The notes: generated from the sequence alone by a model not told the origin. A DNA stretch of 64,000 nt from Neisseria sp. (GCF_030530745.1 NZ_JAUMUI010000009.1:25963-89962); one strand, 5' to 3'. Counted from the stretch's first letter, positions 35,754-45,057 are shown. Numbers and translations are program-made.

Positions 35754-35945
35754 TTAGGGAGTGTAGTCAGAAGGCTTGCGAAGCGGTTTTTTGAGGAAAA
35801 ATCCGCAGATGCAAGGCAAAAAGCGCAGCAAGATTGGACATCTTGCGAGCATTTTAGCTTCGCAAGTCCGCTACGCTACCTAACGCCGCAGATGCGGATT
35901 TTAACCAAAAATACCGCCGCAACGCGGCCGACTACACTCCCTAAC
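35754..35945. repeat. Dispersed repeat family A, copy 3 (full length)
   Basis: 192 bp, ends TTAGGGAGTGTAGTC and GACTACACTCCCTAA perfectly complementary. Contains ATGCAAGGCAAAAAGC, hairpin AAGATTGGACATCTT, TCCGCTACGCTACCTAACG and AAAATACCGCCGCAA. Its right end overlaps the aroD stop codon (TAG, 35941-35943 on the minus strand). Confidence 0.85.
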
Positions 35946-36696
35946 CCGCCAAAATATTCAAAACCGCACGCAAATCATTGGCATTTATCTGCCCCGGCGC
36001 CGATGCCTTTTCCGCTGCGCCGAACGTCATCGCCGAACCGAATGCTTCTCCCGCCAAACGGCTGATCACACCGGTTTTGCCCATCGCCACCGTAACCAGC
36101 GGCTGCTTCGCATAATGGCGGAACATCGTTTGCGTGGCATCGAGCAGCACCAGCACATCGGCGGGCGACTGCGGCATCACTGCGATTTTGCAGATATCCG
36201 CCCCCCAATCCTGCATGGTTTGCAGGCGCGCGATAATGTCTTCTTTCGGCGGCGTTTCATAAAAATCATGGTTGCACAACAACGCCGCCACACCCTGCGC
36301 CTTAGCCAGCGCCACCGTTTCCTTCACCTCTGCATCACCCGCAAACAGCTCGATATCGACAATATCCGCCAAGCCCGAGCGTATGGCCGCCTGCACCAGC
36401 GCAAAATAAACCTCTTGAGAAACCGGGCATTCGCCCCCCTCTTCCGCCCGCCTGAACGTAAACAGCAGCGGCGTATCGGGCAGCGCTGCGCGCACCTGCC
36501 GCAAACAATCCATCACATAACCCGCATCGGCCGCCCGCTCAAGAAAGTCCGCGCGGAACTCCACCACATCGAAACTCAAACCCTGCAAATCCTGCAAAGC
36601 CGCTTGCAGGCCGTCTGAATCTTTTGCCACCAACGGCACGGCGATTTTCGGGCTGCCCTCGCCCAAAACGGTATTTTTGATTTTTACGGTGTTCAT
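35941..36696 (-). CDS. aroD: 3-dehydroquinate dehydratase, type I
   Basis: A 251-residue class I dehydroquinase, third step of the shikimate pathway. VVEFRADFLE, LCNHDFYETP (catalytic His), ICKIAVMPQS (Schiff-base Lys) and VAMGKTGVISRLAGEAFGSAMTFG are all present. The stop codon TAG lies in the terminal bases of a dispersed repeat, so the original end of the gene may have been replaced by the insertion. Divergent from mfd. Confidence 0.95.
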   Translation of the reverse strand: MNTVKIKNTVLGEGSPKIAVPLVAKDSDGLQAALQDLQGLSFDVVEFRADFLERAADAGYVMDCLRQVRAALPDTPLLFTFRRAEEGGECPVSQEVYFALVQAAIRSGLADIVDIELFAGDAEVKETVALAKAQGVAALLCNHDFYETPPKEDIIARLQTMQDWGADICKIAVMPQSPADVLVLLDATQTMFRHYAKQPLVTVAMGKTGVISRLAGEAFGSAMTFGAAEKASAPGQINANDLRAVLNILAG

Positions 36697-36855
36697 GTTA
36701 TTCCTTAAAATGATAAAACAACGGTTTTCAGACGGCCTGATGTCCGGCTTTCATAATGCTAACGGTGTTTCGTGCAGAGTGTAAAGCCGCCGCCCGCCGC
36801 AACGCAGCCTGAACCGCCTGCAATACATGGTAAAATACCGCCGTTTCCCAACCGC

Positions 36856-36884
36856 AGGCCGTCTGAAAACCTTTCAGACGGCCT
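36856..36884. repeat. Inverted DUS pair upstream of mfd
   Basis: AGGCCGTCTGAAA and TTTCAGACGGCCT with a three-base loop, 20 bases before the mfd start and between the divergent aroD and mfd genes, so not an obvious terminator for either. Confidence 0.5.
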
Positions 36885-36904
36885 AAACTGCTGCCAATAA
36901 CGAT

Positions 36905-39900
36905 ATGAACTTCCCCCTCCCCGCCTCTTCGCAAAAATCCCGCTGGCCGGATCTGACCCCCGGCAGCCTGCCGTGGGCGTTAACGCAGAGCCTGCCTGAA
37001 CAACCGCTGAAAGTGATTCTCACGCAAGATGCCGAACAGGCGTTGCGCCTGCAGATTGCGTGGCAGTTTTTCCGTCCGCAGGATAACGCCGTGTTGCTGC
37101 CCGATTGGGAAACGCTGCCGTATGAGCGTTTTTCGCCGCATCAGGATTTGGTATCGGAGCGTTTGGCGGCGTTGTGGCAGGTGAAAAGCGGCTTGGCCGA
37201 CGTGTTGATTGTGCCAGTGGCCACCGCCATGCAGAAACTCGCTCCGGTGCCGTTTCTGCTCGGACGCACGTTTTGGCTGAAAACGGGGCAGACGCTCGAT
37301 GCCGAAGCCTTGCGCGGCAATCTGACCGATGCGGGTTACAGCCATGTTTCCAACGTGGTGGCTTCGGGCGAATTTGCTATGCGCGGCGGCATTTTGGATA
37401 TTTTCCCGATGGGGGCGGAGCTGCCCTACCGCTTGGATTTGTTCGGCAACGAAATCGACAGCATCAAAACCTTCGACCCCGATACGCAGCGCACGCTCGC
37501 GCCCGTTTCCGAAATCCGCCTCCTGCCCGCCCACGAATTCCCCACCGACGACGACGCGCAGAAAATCTTCCGCGCCCGCTTCCGCGAGGAAACCAGCGGC
37601 GACTACAATGCCGCCACGGTCTACCAAGCCGTGAGCGGAGGCCGTTTCGGCGCGGGGGTAGAATATTATCTGCCGCTGTTTTTTGAAGACGAATGCGCCA
37701 CCCTGTTTGACTACATCGGCACAGAGGCGCTGTTTGTCTGCATCGGCGATGTGCACGCCGAAGCCGCGCGCTTTTGGACGGATGTGAAATCGCGTTTTGC
37801 GATGGCGCAGGGCGACGAAACCTACCCGCCTTTGCCCCCGCAGCATCTGTATCTCAGCGAAGACCAATTTGCAGGCCGTCTGAAACCCTATCCCCAAATC
37901 CTGCCCGATTTAAACGGCCAAACCCACCTCTTGCCCGATGTGGCCGTGAACCGCCACGCCGAAGACCCGCTGGCCGCCTTAAAGGCTTTTCAGACGGCCT
38001 TTAACGGCCGCATCCTGCTCACCGCCGAAAGCGCGGGGCGGCGCGAAACCATGCTCGGCTTTTTCGCCCAACACGGCCTGAAACCGCAAAGCGTGGCGGG
38101 CTGGCAGGCGTTTTTAGACAGCAGCGCACCGCTGGCGGTTACGGTTACGCCGCTGGCGTATGGGTTTCAAGTAGGTCGGGCATTTATGCCCGACAGCGAC
38201 CATGTCGATCTCTCAACTCTGTCGGGCATAAATGCCCGACCTACGCCGCCCATCGCCGTCATCACCGAATCCGACCTCTACCAATACGTTGCCCGCAGCC
38301 GTACCACCAACCGCCGCAAAAAACATGCACAGGTTTCAGACGGCCTATTGCGAGATTTGGCCGAAATCGGCATCGGCGATCCCGTCGTTCACGAAGAGCA
38401 CGGCATCGGCCGCTATATGGGTTTGGTGGGCATGGATTTGGGCGAAGGTGTCAGCGAAATGATGCTGATCGAATACGCGGGCGAAGCGCAACTTTATGTG
38501 CCTGTTTCGCAGCTGCATTTAATCAGCCGCTACTCGGGGCAGGCGCATGAAAATGTGCAGCTGCACAAACTGGGCAGCGCGGCATGGGGCAAAGCCAAAC
38601 GCAAAGCCGCCGAAAAAGCGCGCGACACCGCCGCCGAACTGCTCAACCTCTATGCCCAACGCGCCGCGCAGGAAGGCTTTAAGTTCGCCTTCAACGAAGC
38701 CGATTATCAAGCCTTTGCCGACGGCTTCGAATACGAGGAAACCGAAGACCAGGCCGCCGCCATTGCCGCTACCATCAAGGATTTGACCCGGGCAAAACCG
38801 ATGGACCGGCTCATCTGCGGCGACGTAGGCTTCGGCAAAACCGAAGTCGCCCTGCGCGCCGCCTTTGTCGCCGTGATGGGCGGCAAACAGGTGGCCGTGC
38901 TCGCCCCCACCACACTTTTGGTGGAACAGCACGCGCAAAACTTCGCCGACCGCTTCGCCGATTTTCCCGTTCAGGTAGCCTCCTTATCCCGCTTCAACAG
39001 CGGCAAAGCCACCACCGCAACCCTCAAAGGTATGGCCGAAGGCACGGTGGACATCGTTATCGGCACCCACAAACTGGTTCAGGACGACATCAAATTCAAA
39101 AACCTGGGGCTGGTGATTATCGACGAAGAACACCGTTTCGGCGTGCGCCAGAAAGAGCAGCTCAAACGCCTGCGCGCCAATGTCGACATCCTCACCATGA
39201 CCGCCACGCCGATTCCGCGCACGCTCAGCATGGCGCTGGAAGGCCTGCGCGATTTCTCGCTGATTACCACCGCCCCGAGCCGCCGTTTGGCCGTGAAGAC
39301 TTTCGTGAAGCCGTTCAGCGAAGGCAGCGTGCGCGAAGCCGTGCTGCGCGAATTGAAGCGCGGCGGCCAAGTGTTTTTCCTGCACAACGAAGTGGAAACC
39401 ATTGAAAATATGCGCGAAAAACTGGAAGCCCTGCTGCCCGAAGCCCGCATCGGCGTGGCGCACGGCCAGTTGCGCGAACGCGAGCTGGAGCAAGTGATGC
39501 GCGACTTTTTGCAGCAGCGGTTCAACGTATTGCTCTGTTCCACCATTATTGAAACCGGCATCGACATTCCCAACTCCAACACCATCATCATCAACCGCGC
39601 CGACAAATTCGGCCTCGCGCAACTGCACCAACTGCGCGGGCGTGTCGGCCGCAGCCACCACCAAGCCTACGCCTACCTGCTTACCCCCGAATACATCACC
39701 AAAGACGCGGAAAAACGCCTCAACGCCATCGCCGCCGCCGACGAACTCGGCGCAGGCTTCACGCTGGCGATGCAGGACTTGGAAATCCGCGGCGCGGGCG
39801 AAATCCTCGGCGAAGGCCAGAGCGGCGAAATGATGCAGGTAGGCTTCACGCTCTACACCGAAATGCTCAAACAGGCCGTGCGCGACCTGAAAAAAGGCCG

Positions 39901-40372
39901 CCAACCCGACCTCGACGCACCCTTGGGCGTAACCACCGAAATCAAACTGCACAGCCCCGCGCTGCTGCCCGAAAGCTACTGCCCCGACATCCACGAACGC
40001 CTGGTGTTATACAAGCGGCTGGCCACTTGCGAAACCGAAGCGCAAATCAACGCCGTGCACGAAGAACTCGTCGACCGCTTCGGCCTGCCCGAACAGCCCG
40101 TAAAAACCCTCATCGAAAGCCACCGCATCCGCCTGACGGCAAAAGAATTGGGCATCACCGCCATCGACGCCACCGCCGAGTCCGCTACCTTCACTTTGGG
40201 CAAAAACCACAGTCTTGATCCCACCGAACTGATCCTGCTGATTCAAACCGACAGGCAATACCGCCTGGCAGGTGCCGACAAACTGCGTTACACCGCCGAA
40301 ATGGCGCAGCTTGAAACGCGGATACAGCAGGTAAAAAAAATATTGAAAATGCTGCAAAGCAAAGCGGCTTAA
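36905..40372 (+). CDS. mfd: Transcription-repair coupling factor
   Basis: A 1155-residue Mfd that removes RNA polymerase stalled at DNA damage and recruits UvrA. N-terminal UvrB-like module (EQALRLQIAWQF, LLPDWETLPYE), RNA-polymerase-interacting domain (GDPVVHEEHGIGRYMGL), then helicase motor with Walker A GDVGFGKTEVALR and DEEH box VIIDEEHRFGVRQKE. The translocation motif LHQLRGRVGRSHHQAYAYL and the C-terminal TRCF domain complete it. Length is close to E. coli Mfd (1148). Odd feature: residues about 423-447 are encoded by a palindromic repeat inserted in frame between domains. Three DUS copies also lie in the coding region. Confidence 0.95.
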   Translation: MNFPLPASSQKSRWPDLTPGSLPWALTQSLPEQPLKVILTQDAEQALRLQIAWQFFRPQDNAVLLPDWETLPYERFSPHQDLVSERLAALWQVKSGLADVLIVPVATAMQKLAPVPFLLGRTFWLKTGQTLDAEALRGNLTDAGYSHVSNVVASGEFAMRGGILDIFPMGAELPYRLDLFGNEIDSIKTFDPDTQRTLAPVSEIRLLPAHEFPTDDDAQKIFRARFREETSGDYNAATVYQAVSGGRFGAGVEYYLPLFFEDECATLFDYIGTEALFVCIGDVHAEAARFWTDVKSRFAMAQGDETYPPLPPQHLYLSEDQFAGRLKPYPQILPDLNGQTHLLPDVAVNRHAEDPLAALKAFQTAFNGRILLTAESAGRRETMLGFFAQHGLKPQSVAGWQAFLDSSAPLAVTVTPLAYGFQVGRAFMPDSDHVDLSTLSGINARPTPPIAVITESDLYQYVARSRTTNRRKKHAQVSDGLLRDLAEIGIGDPVVHEEHGIGRYMGLVGMDLGEGVSEMMLIEYAGEAQLYVPVSQLHLISRYSGQAHENVQLHKLGSAAWGKAKRKAAEKARDTAAELLNLYAQRAAQEGFKFAFNEADYQAFADGFEYEETEDQAAAIAATIKDLTRAKPMDRLICGDVGFGKTEVALRAAFVAVMGGKQVAVLAPTTLLVEQHAQNFADRFADFPVQVASLSRFNSGKATTATLKGMAEGTVDIVIGTHKLVQDDIKFKNLGLVIIDEEHRFGVRQKEQLKRLRANVDILTMTATPIPRTLSMALEGLRDFSLITTAPSRRLAVKTFVKPFSEGSVREAVLRELKRGGQVFFLHNEVETIENMREKLEALLPEARIGVAHGQLRERELEQVMRDFLQQRFNVLLCSTIIETGIDIPNSNTIIINRADKFGLAQLHQLRGRVGRSHHQAYAYLLTPEYITKDAEKRLNAIAAADELGAGFTLAMQDLEIRGAGEILGEGQSGEMMQVGFTLYTEMLKQAVRDLKKGRQPDLDAPLGVTTEIKLHSPALLPESYCPDIHERLVLYKRLATCETEAQINAVHEELVDRFGLPEQPVKTLIESHRIRLTAKELGITAIDATAESATFTLGKNHSLDPTELILLIQTDRQYRLAGADKLRYTAEMAQLETRIQQVKKILKMLQSKAA
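38171..38244. repeat. Palindromic repeat inserted in the mfd coding sequence
   Basis: A perfect 26-base inverted repeat (38171-38196 and 38219-38244) around a 22-base spacer. Each arm is itself a hairpin of the type GTCGGGCATTTATGCCCGAC. In frame it encodes VGRAFMPDSDHVDLSTLSGI plus a few residues. Frame and function are kept, which suggests a tolerated insertion in a flexible linker. Confidence 0.8.
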
Positions 40373-40578
40373 AGCCACTTTTAAGCCGTTTTTAAGGCAA
40401 AGGCCGTCTGAAAAAAAAGTGAACAGTCCCCCAATACTTGGACAAGTTGAGAACCTTTCTCAAACGGCCCGCCCCTCCCGCTCAGGCCGCCTGAAAATCC
40501 GTTCGTAATAATGCCATTGAGATATAAAATGCCGTTATTATAATGACAGTATCAATATATTTAAGGCAACGCACCAAT

Positions 40579-41232
40579 ATGAACGGCATTTTTGGCAATC
40601 CGCTATTTATCACGGTTATTCTTTCCGTTTCTGCATTCCTGGTTTTCCGAACCATTTCCGGCAACCGCAAAAAAGCGCGCGGCAGCGCGGTTTACAGCCT
40701 GTCGTTCCACAGCGGCAACCATCCGCTGGCGCCCCAGCTTTTCGCCGACACGAGCGGCTGCCGTGATGTGTTTTCAATGCAGTGCAACCTGAACGATGCG
40801 GCATTTGAAGCGCAATATCCGGTGGGCGGAATGTTGTCGTTCAACGGCGAAAGCCATCTGATTTCGCGCAGGCGGAAATACTTGTCGGCCGAAGCTGGCC
40901 GGCAGCCGCAATTCGGCTATGCGCTTTATTTTCAGGCATTTGAAAAAAGTGAGTTTCCGCTGCTGATCACGTTTGCCGGGCAACGGCACTACCGCCATAT
41001 TTTCTTAGACGAAGAAGGCTGCACCCTAACCGCCGCCAACGGCAGAGCCGCCCGTCTGCCCTATGCGCAATTATGTTTCAAGGCGCGGGAAAAACGCCTT
41101 ACGCTGAAAACCGACCGCGAAGAACATATCATCAGGCACAGCGAACTGTGCCCTGCCGACCGGCAGGTTTTGGAAGCAGTGCTGCAAAAGTATGCGGCTT
41201 CGATTAATTTGGATCCTGAGGATTTTATGTAA
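40579..41232 (+). CDS. Membrane-anchored hypothetical protein
   Basis: A 217-residue protein starting MNGIFGNPLFITVILSVSAF at ATG 40579: one N-terminal span and a soluble alpha/beta C-terminal part with four scattered Cys (SGCRDVF, QCNLND, EGCTLT, LCFKARE). An earlier ATG at 40543 is part of a TATAAT box (40541-40546 region), so that position is more likely promoter than start. No family recognised. The soluble part contains short beta hairpins (SLSFHSG, GMLSFNGESHLISRRRKY). Located between mfd and adhE, with a DUS terminator downstream. Confidence 0.65.
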   Translation: MNGIFGNPLFITVILSVSAFLVFRTISGNRKKARGSAVYSLSFHSGNHPLAPQLFADTSGCRDVFSMQCNLNDAAFEAQYPVGGMLSFNGESHLISRRRKYLSAEAGRQPQFGYALYFQAFEKSEFPLLITFAGQRHYRHIFLDEEGCTLTAANGRAARLPYAQLCFKAREKRLTLKTDREEHIIRHSELCPADRQVLEAVLQKYAASINLDPEDFM

Positions 41233-41279
41233 TCCGCCATACGAAACCGGGATACTGGGAAAGAGTTAAAAAAACCTGT

Positions 41280-41312
41280 CAGGCCGTCTGAAAATTGTTT
41301 TCAGACGGCCTG
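41280..41312. terminator. Inverted-DUS terminator
   Basis: CAGGCCGTCTGAAAA and TTTTCAGACGGCCTG with a three-base loop, 48 bases after the membrane-anchored protein gene. Confidence 0.75.
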
Positions 41313-41617
41313 ACATATCTGCAAAATCTACAAAAACACCGCCGCCACCATTTGCAAAGGCGCGCCATACTTACGGAACGGATAACGGCAGCCGTGCATT
41401 TCAAACCTCCCAAGGTTTTTTCATTTCCCAATCCGACTCATCTTTATGTAGTTTTAATACATATCAAAATATTTTACTCTTCAATTAAAACCGGCATATA
41501 ACAGGCAACAAATCAAAACGGCCGTTCCAAATCAGCCTTAAAATAAAATAATATAGTTATTTCAAATAGCTAACATAAAATCTTAAAAAGCAAAGCTCAA
41601 ACAAAGCATGATGTTTT

Positions 41618-41659
41618 ATGATGCAAGTCAAGAATACATGTAAAAATATTACCTATACT
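41618..41659 (+). promoter_or_regulatory. Candidate FNR-dependent class II promoter of adhE
   Basis: ATGAT-GCAA-GTCAA (41618-41631) matches the FNR consensus TTGAT-N4-ATCAA at eight of ten positions. TATACT (41654-41659) lies downstream at the distance that puts the box at about -41.5 from a start near 41666. No good -35 is present, as expected for class II activation. The fit with an anaerobic fermentation gene is strong. Confidence 0.55.
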
Positions 41660-41714
41660 GTCCTCACTGAAATTTTATTACCGCTATCCCTTACTTCTTT
41701 TCAGGAGAGACACG

Positions 41715-44330
41715 ATGAACGAACCTGCCGATAACACCATCAGCCCTGCCGTAGCCGAGGTCAACCGTTTGGTTGAGAAAGGTTTGGTTGCGCTGGAGCA
41801 GTTCCGCACACTCGATCAAGAACAAATCGACTATATCGTGGCCAAAGCCTCGATTGCCGCGCTCGACAAACACGGCGTGCTGGCCATGCACGCGGTGGAA
41901 GAAACCGGCCGCGGCGTGTTTGAAGACAAAGCCACCAAAAACCTGTTTGCCTGCGAAAACGTGGTGCGCCGCCTGCGCGATTTGAAAACCGTGGGCGTGA
42001 TTAGCGAAGACGACGTAACCGGCATCACCGAAATCGCCGACCCGGTGGGCGTTATCTGCGGCATCATCCCCACCACCAACCCCACTTCCACCACGATTTT
42101 CAAAGCCCTGATTGCGCTGAAAACCCGCAATCCGATTATTTTCTCTTTCCACCCTTCCGCCCAGCAGTGTTCCGCCCACGCCGCGCAAATCGTGCGCGAT
42201 GCCGCCATCGCCGCAGGCGCGCCGGAAAACTGTATTCAATGGATCGAAAACCCCGCTAAAGAAAGCACGTCTTCACTGATGAAACACCCCGGCGTGGCCA
42301 CCATTCTGGCCACCGGCGGCAATGCGATGGTAGAAGCGGCTTATTCATGCGGCAAACCCGCGCTCGGCGTGGGGGCCGGCAACGTTCCTGCCTATGTGGA
42401 AAAATCTGCCGATATCAAGCAGGCCGCCCACGATATCGTGATGTCGAAAGCGTTCGACAACGGCATGATCTGCGCCAGCGAGCAGGCCGTTATCGCCGAC
42501 AAAGAAATTTATAACGAGCTGGCCGACGAATTTAAATCCTACGGTGTGTATTTCGCCAACAAGAAAGAAAAGGCGCTGCTCGAAGAATTCATCTTCGGCG
42601 TGAAAGCCGGCAGTGCCAACTGCGGCGGCGCCAAACTCAATGCCGCCGTGGTGGGCAAACCGGCCGCCTGGATTGCCGAACAGGCCGGTTTCAAAGTGCC
42701 CGAAAAAACCAACATCATCATGGCGGAATGCCGCGAAGTCGGCCCCAAAGAGCCGTTAACCCGCGAAAAACTCTCGCCCGTGCTGGCCATGCTCAAAGCC
42801 GAAACCACCGAAGAAGGTTTGAAATTCTCTGAAGAAATGGTGGAATTCGACGGCCTCGGCCACTCCGCCGCCATCCACACCGCCGATGAAGAGCTGGTGA
42901 AAACCTTCGGCGGGCGCGTGAAAGCCCTGCGCGTGATTTGGAACTCACCCTCTTCGTTCGGCGGCATCGGCGATGTGTATAACGCGTTTCTGCCCTCTCT
43001 GACCTTAGGCTGCGGCTCTTACGGCAAAAACTCCGTGGGCGGCAACGTTAACGCCGTGAATCTGTTAAATATCAAAAAAGTAGGCCGTCGGAGAAACAAC
43101 ATGCAATGGTTTAAAGTGCCCGCCAAAATCTATTTCGAACGCGATTCCATCCAATACCTGCAAGATATGAAAGATTGCGAAAAAGTGATGATCGTTACCG
43201 ACCGCTCCATGGTGGATTTGGGTTTTGTCGATAAAATCACCCACCAGCTCAACCTGCGCAAAAACAAAGTTACCGTGCAGCTGTTTACCGACGTGGAAGC
43301 CGACCCCAGCGTGCAAACCGTGTATAAAGGCACCGATCTGATGCGCAGCTTCCGGCCCGACACCATTATCGCGCTGGGCGGCGGCTCGCCGATGGATGCG
43401 GCCAAAGCCATGTGGCTTTTCTACGAACAGCCGCAGGTTGACTTCGAAGATTTGGTTCAGAAGTTTATGGATATCCGCAAACGCGCGTTCCGCTTCCCCG
43501 AATTGGGCCGCAAAGCCAAATTTATCGGCATCCCCACCACTTCGGGCACCGGCTCCGAAGTAACGCCGTTCACCGTGATTAGCGACGGCGATAAAAAATA
43601 TCCGATTGCCGACTATTCGCTCACGCCCACCATCGCCATCGTCGATCCCGCGTTTACCATGACCGTGCCGGCAAGCGTTACCGCCGACACCGGTATGGAC
43701 GTGCTCACCCACGCGGTGGAGGCCTATGTTTCGGTGCTCGCCAACGACTTCACCGACGGTTTGGCGCTGCAAGCCATCAAGCTCGTGTTTGAATTTTTGG
43801 AACGCTCCTACAAATACGGCGCCGACGATCCCGAAGCCCGCGAACGTATGCACAACGCCTCCACCATCGCAGGCATGGCCTTCGCCAACTCGTTTTTGGG
43901 CATCAACCACTCGCTGTCGCACAAAGTGGGTGGCAAATTCCATACCATCCACGGCCGCACCAACGCGGTTTTCCTGCCGCACGTTATCCGCTACAACGGC
44001 ACGCGCCCGCAGAAAACCGCCACATGGCCGAAATACAACTACTACAAAGCCGACGTGAAATACCAGGAAATCGCCCGCACCCTCGGCCTGCCGTGCAGCA
44101 CTCCGGCCGAAGGCGTGGAATCGTTTGCCAAAGCCTGCGACGAGCTGGCGCGCAAAGTGGGCATCAAAATGTCGTTCAAAGAGCAAGGCATCGACGAAAA
44201 AGCCTTTACCGCAGCCCGCAAAGAGCTGGCGCTGATGGCCTACGAAGACCAATGCTCGCCCGCCAACCCGCGCCTGCCCATGGTGGCCGATATGGAAGAA
44301 ATCCTCACCAAGGCTTATTACGGCGGATAA
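41715..44330 (+). CDS. adhE: Bifunctional acetaldehyde-CoA/alcohol dehydrogenase
   Basis: An 871-residue fusion that reduces acetyl-CoA to acetaldehyde and then ethanol, re-oxidising NADH. The N-terminal aldehyde dehydrogenase half (about 1-440) has the catalytic Cys in FDNGMICASEQAVI and the GVGAGNVPAYV NAD loop. The C-terminal iron-dependent alcohol dehydrogenase half (about 450-870) has GGGSPMDAAKAMW, TGSEVTPFTV and the iron ligands around HAVEAYVS and NHSLSHKVGG. AGGAGAGACACG precedes the ATG. Length is close to E. coli AdhE (891). Expression is probably anaerobic through FNR. This points to a mixed-acid or ethanol fermentation branch in this organism. Confidence 0.96.
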   Translation: MNEPADNTISPAVAEVNRLVEKGLVALEQFRTLDQEQIDYIVAKASIAALDKHGVLAMHAVEETGRGVFEDKATKNLFACENVVRRLRDLKTVGVISEDDVTGITEIADPVGVICGIIPTTNPTSTTIFKALIALKTRNPIIFSFHPSAQQCSAHAAQIVRDAAIAAGAPENCIQWIENPAKESTSSLMKHPGVATILATGGNAMVEAAYSCGKPALGVGAGNVPAYVEKSADIKQAAHDIVMSKAFDNGMICASEQAVIADKEIYNELADEFKSYGVYFANKKEKALLEEFIFGVKAGSANCGGAKLNAAVVGKPAAWIAEQAGFKVPEKTNIIMAECREVGPKEPLTREKLSPVLAMLKAETTEEGLKFSEEMVEFDGLGHSAAIHTADEELVKTFGGRVKALRVIWNSPSSFGGIGDVYNAFLPSLTLGCGSYGKNSVGGNVNAVNLLNIKKVGRRRNNMQWFKVPAKIYFERDSIQYLQDMKDCEKVMIVTDRSMVDLGFVDKITHQLNLRKNKVTVQLFTDVEADPSVQTVYKGTDLMRSFRPDTIIALGGGSPMDAAKAMWLFYEQPQVDFEDLVQKFMDIRKRAFRFPELGRKAKFIGIPTTSGTGSEVTPFTVISDGDKKYPIADYSLTPTIAIVDPAFTMTVPASVTADTGMDVLTHAVEAYVSVLANDFTDGLALQAIKLVFEFLERSYKYGADDPEARERMHNASTIAGMAFANSFLGINHSLSHKVGGKFHTIHGRTNAVFLPHVIRYNGTRPQKTATWPKYNYYKADVKYQEIARTLGLPCSTPAEGVESFAKACDELARKVGIKMSFKEQGIDEKAFTAARKELALMAYEDQCSPANPRLPMVADMEEILTKAYYGG

Positions 44331-44350
44331 TGCGTTAACGCATGAAACAA

Positions 44351-44384
44351 CAGGCCGTCTGAAAAAATCTTTTCAGACGGCCTG
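44351..44384. terminator. Inverted-DUS terminator of adhE
   Basis: CAGGCCGTCTGAAAA and TTTTCAGACGGCCTG, loop of four, 20 bases after the stop. Confidence 0.8.
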
Positions 44385-44502
44385 AAACCTTTGCAAAATT
44401 CCTTCATTATCTTAAAACCCCTGTGTCATGCTCGGGCCTGACCCGAGCATCTTTTTGTTTCAAAAGAAATAACAGATACCCGGGGCAAGCCCGGGTATGA
44501 CG
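44384..44502. repeat. Palindromic repeat with one GAGACC-type end
   Basis: A left end GAAACCTTTGCAAAATTCC, the same leading sequence as the element at 17846, runs into the CGGGCCTGACCCG palindrome (44425-44502). The right inverted end is missing; the sequence passes directly into a DUS. Probably a truncated copy. Confidence 0.6.
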
Positions 44503-44536
44503 GCGGTTGGGTATTTCAGACGGCCTGTTGCCGCTC

Positions 44537-44872
44537 TTAACGGAAGAAATCGCCCATGCCTGCGGGCAGGCCTTGGGTAAATGCGCCCATGGTTTTGCTG
44601 GTGGTTTCTTCGGCCTTGTTGCCCGCATCGTTGATGGCAGCCAAAATCAGATCTTCCAGCATTTCTTTGTCGTCGGCGGCTTCCTGAATCAAATCTTGGC
44701 TGATGTCGATTTTGCGCACAACGTGGTTGCAGGTCATCACCACTTTCACCAAACCGTTGCCGGCTTCGCCGTTCACTTCGGTTTCGGCCAGCTTGGCCTG
44801 TGCTTTTTTCATGTTTTCCTGCATTTGCTGAGCCTGTTTCATCAGGCCGCCCAATCCGGCTTTTCCGAACAT
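44537..44872 (-). CDS. YbaB/EbfC-family nucleoid-associated protein
   Basis: A 111-residue homodimeric DNA-binding protein. [33 protein letters not shown] is the conserved helical N-terminus and [23 protein letters not shown] the C-terminal helix. It lies downstream of dnaX on the same strand, the usual dnaX-ybaB pairing (recR is not seen), though here a 141-bp MITE-like element separates the two genes. Confidence 0.93.
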   Translation of the reverse strand: MFGKAGLGGLMKQAQQMQENMKKAQAKLAETEVNGEAGNGLVKVVMTCNHVVRKIDISQDLIQEAADDKEMLEDLILAAINDAGNKAEETTSKTMGAFTQGLPAGMGDFFR

Positions 44873-44916
44873 GGTGTGTACTCCTGTTTTAAGGTTTGTG
44901 ATTAAAAAAGTAAGTT

Positions 44917-45057
44917 TATAGTTAAACTACTTAATTCAGTAACAGCTCCGTCATGCCCGGGCTTGACCCGGGTATCTTGCGTTTCATCAAGTTTTGAGAT
45001 ACTCGGGTCAAGCCCGAGTATGACGTCCGTTATTTTTTCTTAAGTTGATTAACTATA
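44917..45057. repeat. MITE-like element with TATAGTTAA ends carrying the palindrome
   Basis: TATAGTTAAACTACTTAA and the reverse complement TATAGTTAATCAACTTAA enclose 141 bp; the CGGGCTTGACCCG palindrome is at 44949-45025. Sister of the element at 32173-32309. It separates dnaX from ybaB. Confidence 0.7.

Larger units (their letters stand above)
41233..41714. other. Long intergenic region upstream of adhE
   Basis: After the inverted-DUS terminator (41280-41312) the DNA becomes AT-rich. It contains the adhE promoter with an FNR-like box (41618-41659). A short proline/phenylalanine-rich ORF at 41295-41501 has no ribosome site and starts inside the DUS pair; I do not count it. Confidence 0.55.

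Noticed and set aside
40411-40446. Possible insertion-sequence remnant near GTGAACAGTCCCCCAATACT
   Set aside because: Too short, no inverted repeat or transposase fragment visible; only a search against IS ends could settle it.
43065-44252. 395-residue ORF on the minus strand
   Set aside because: Antisense shadow of the alcohol dehydrogenase half of adhE.
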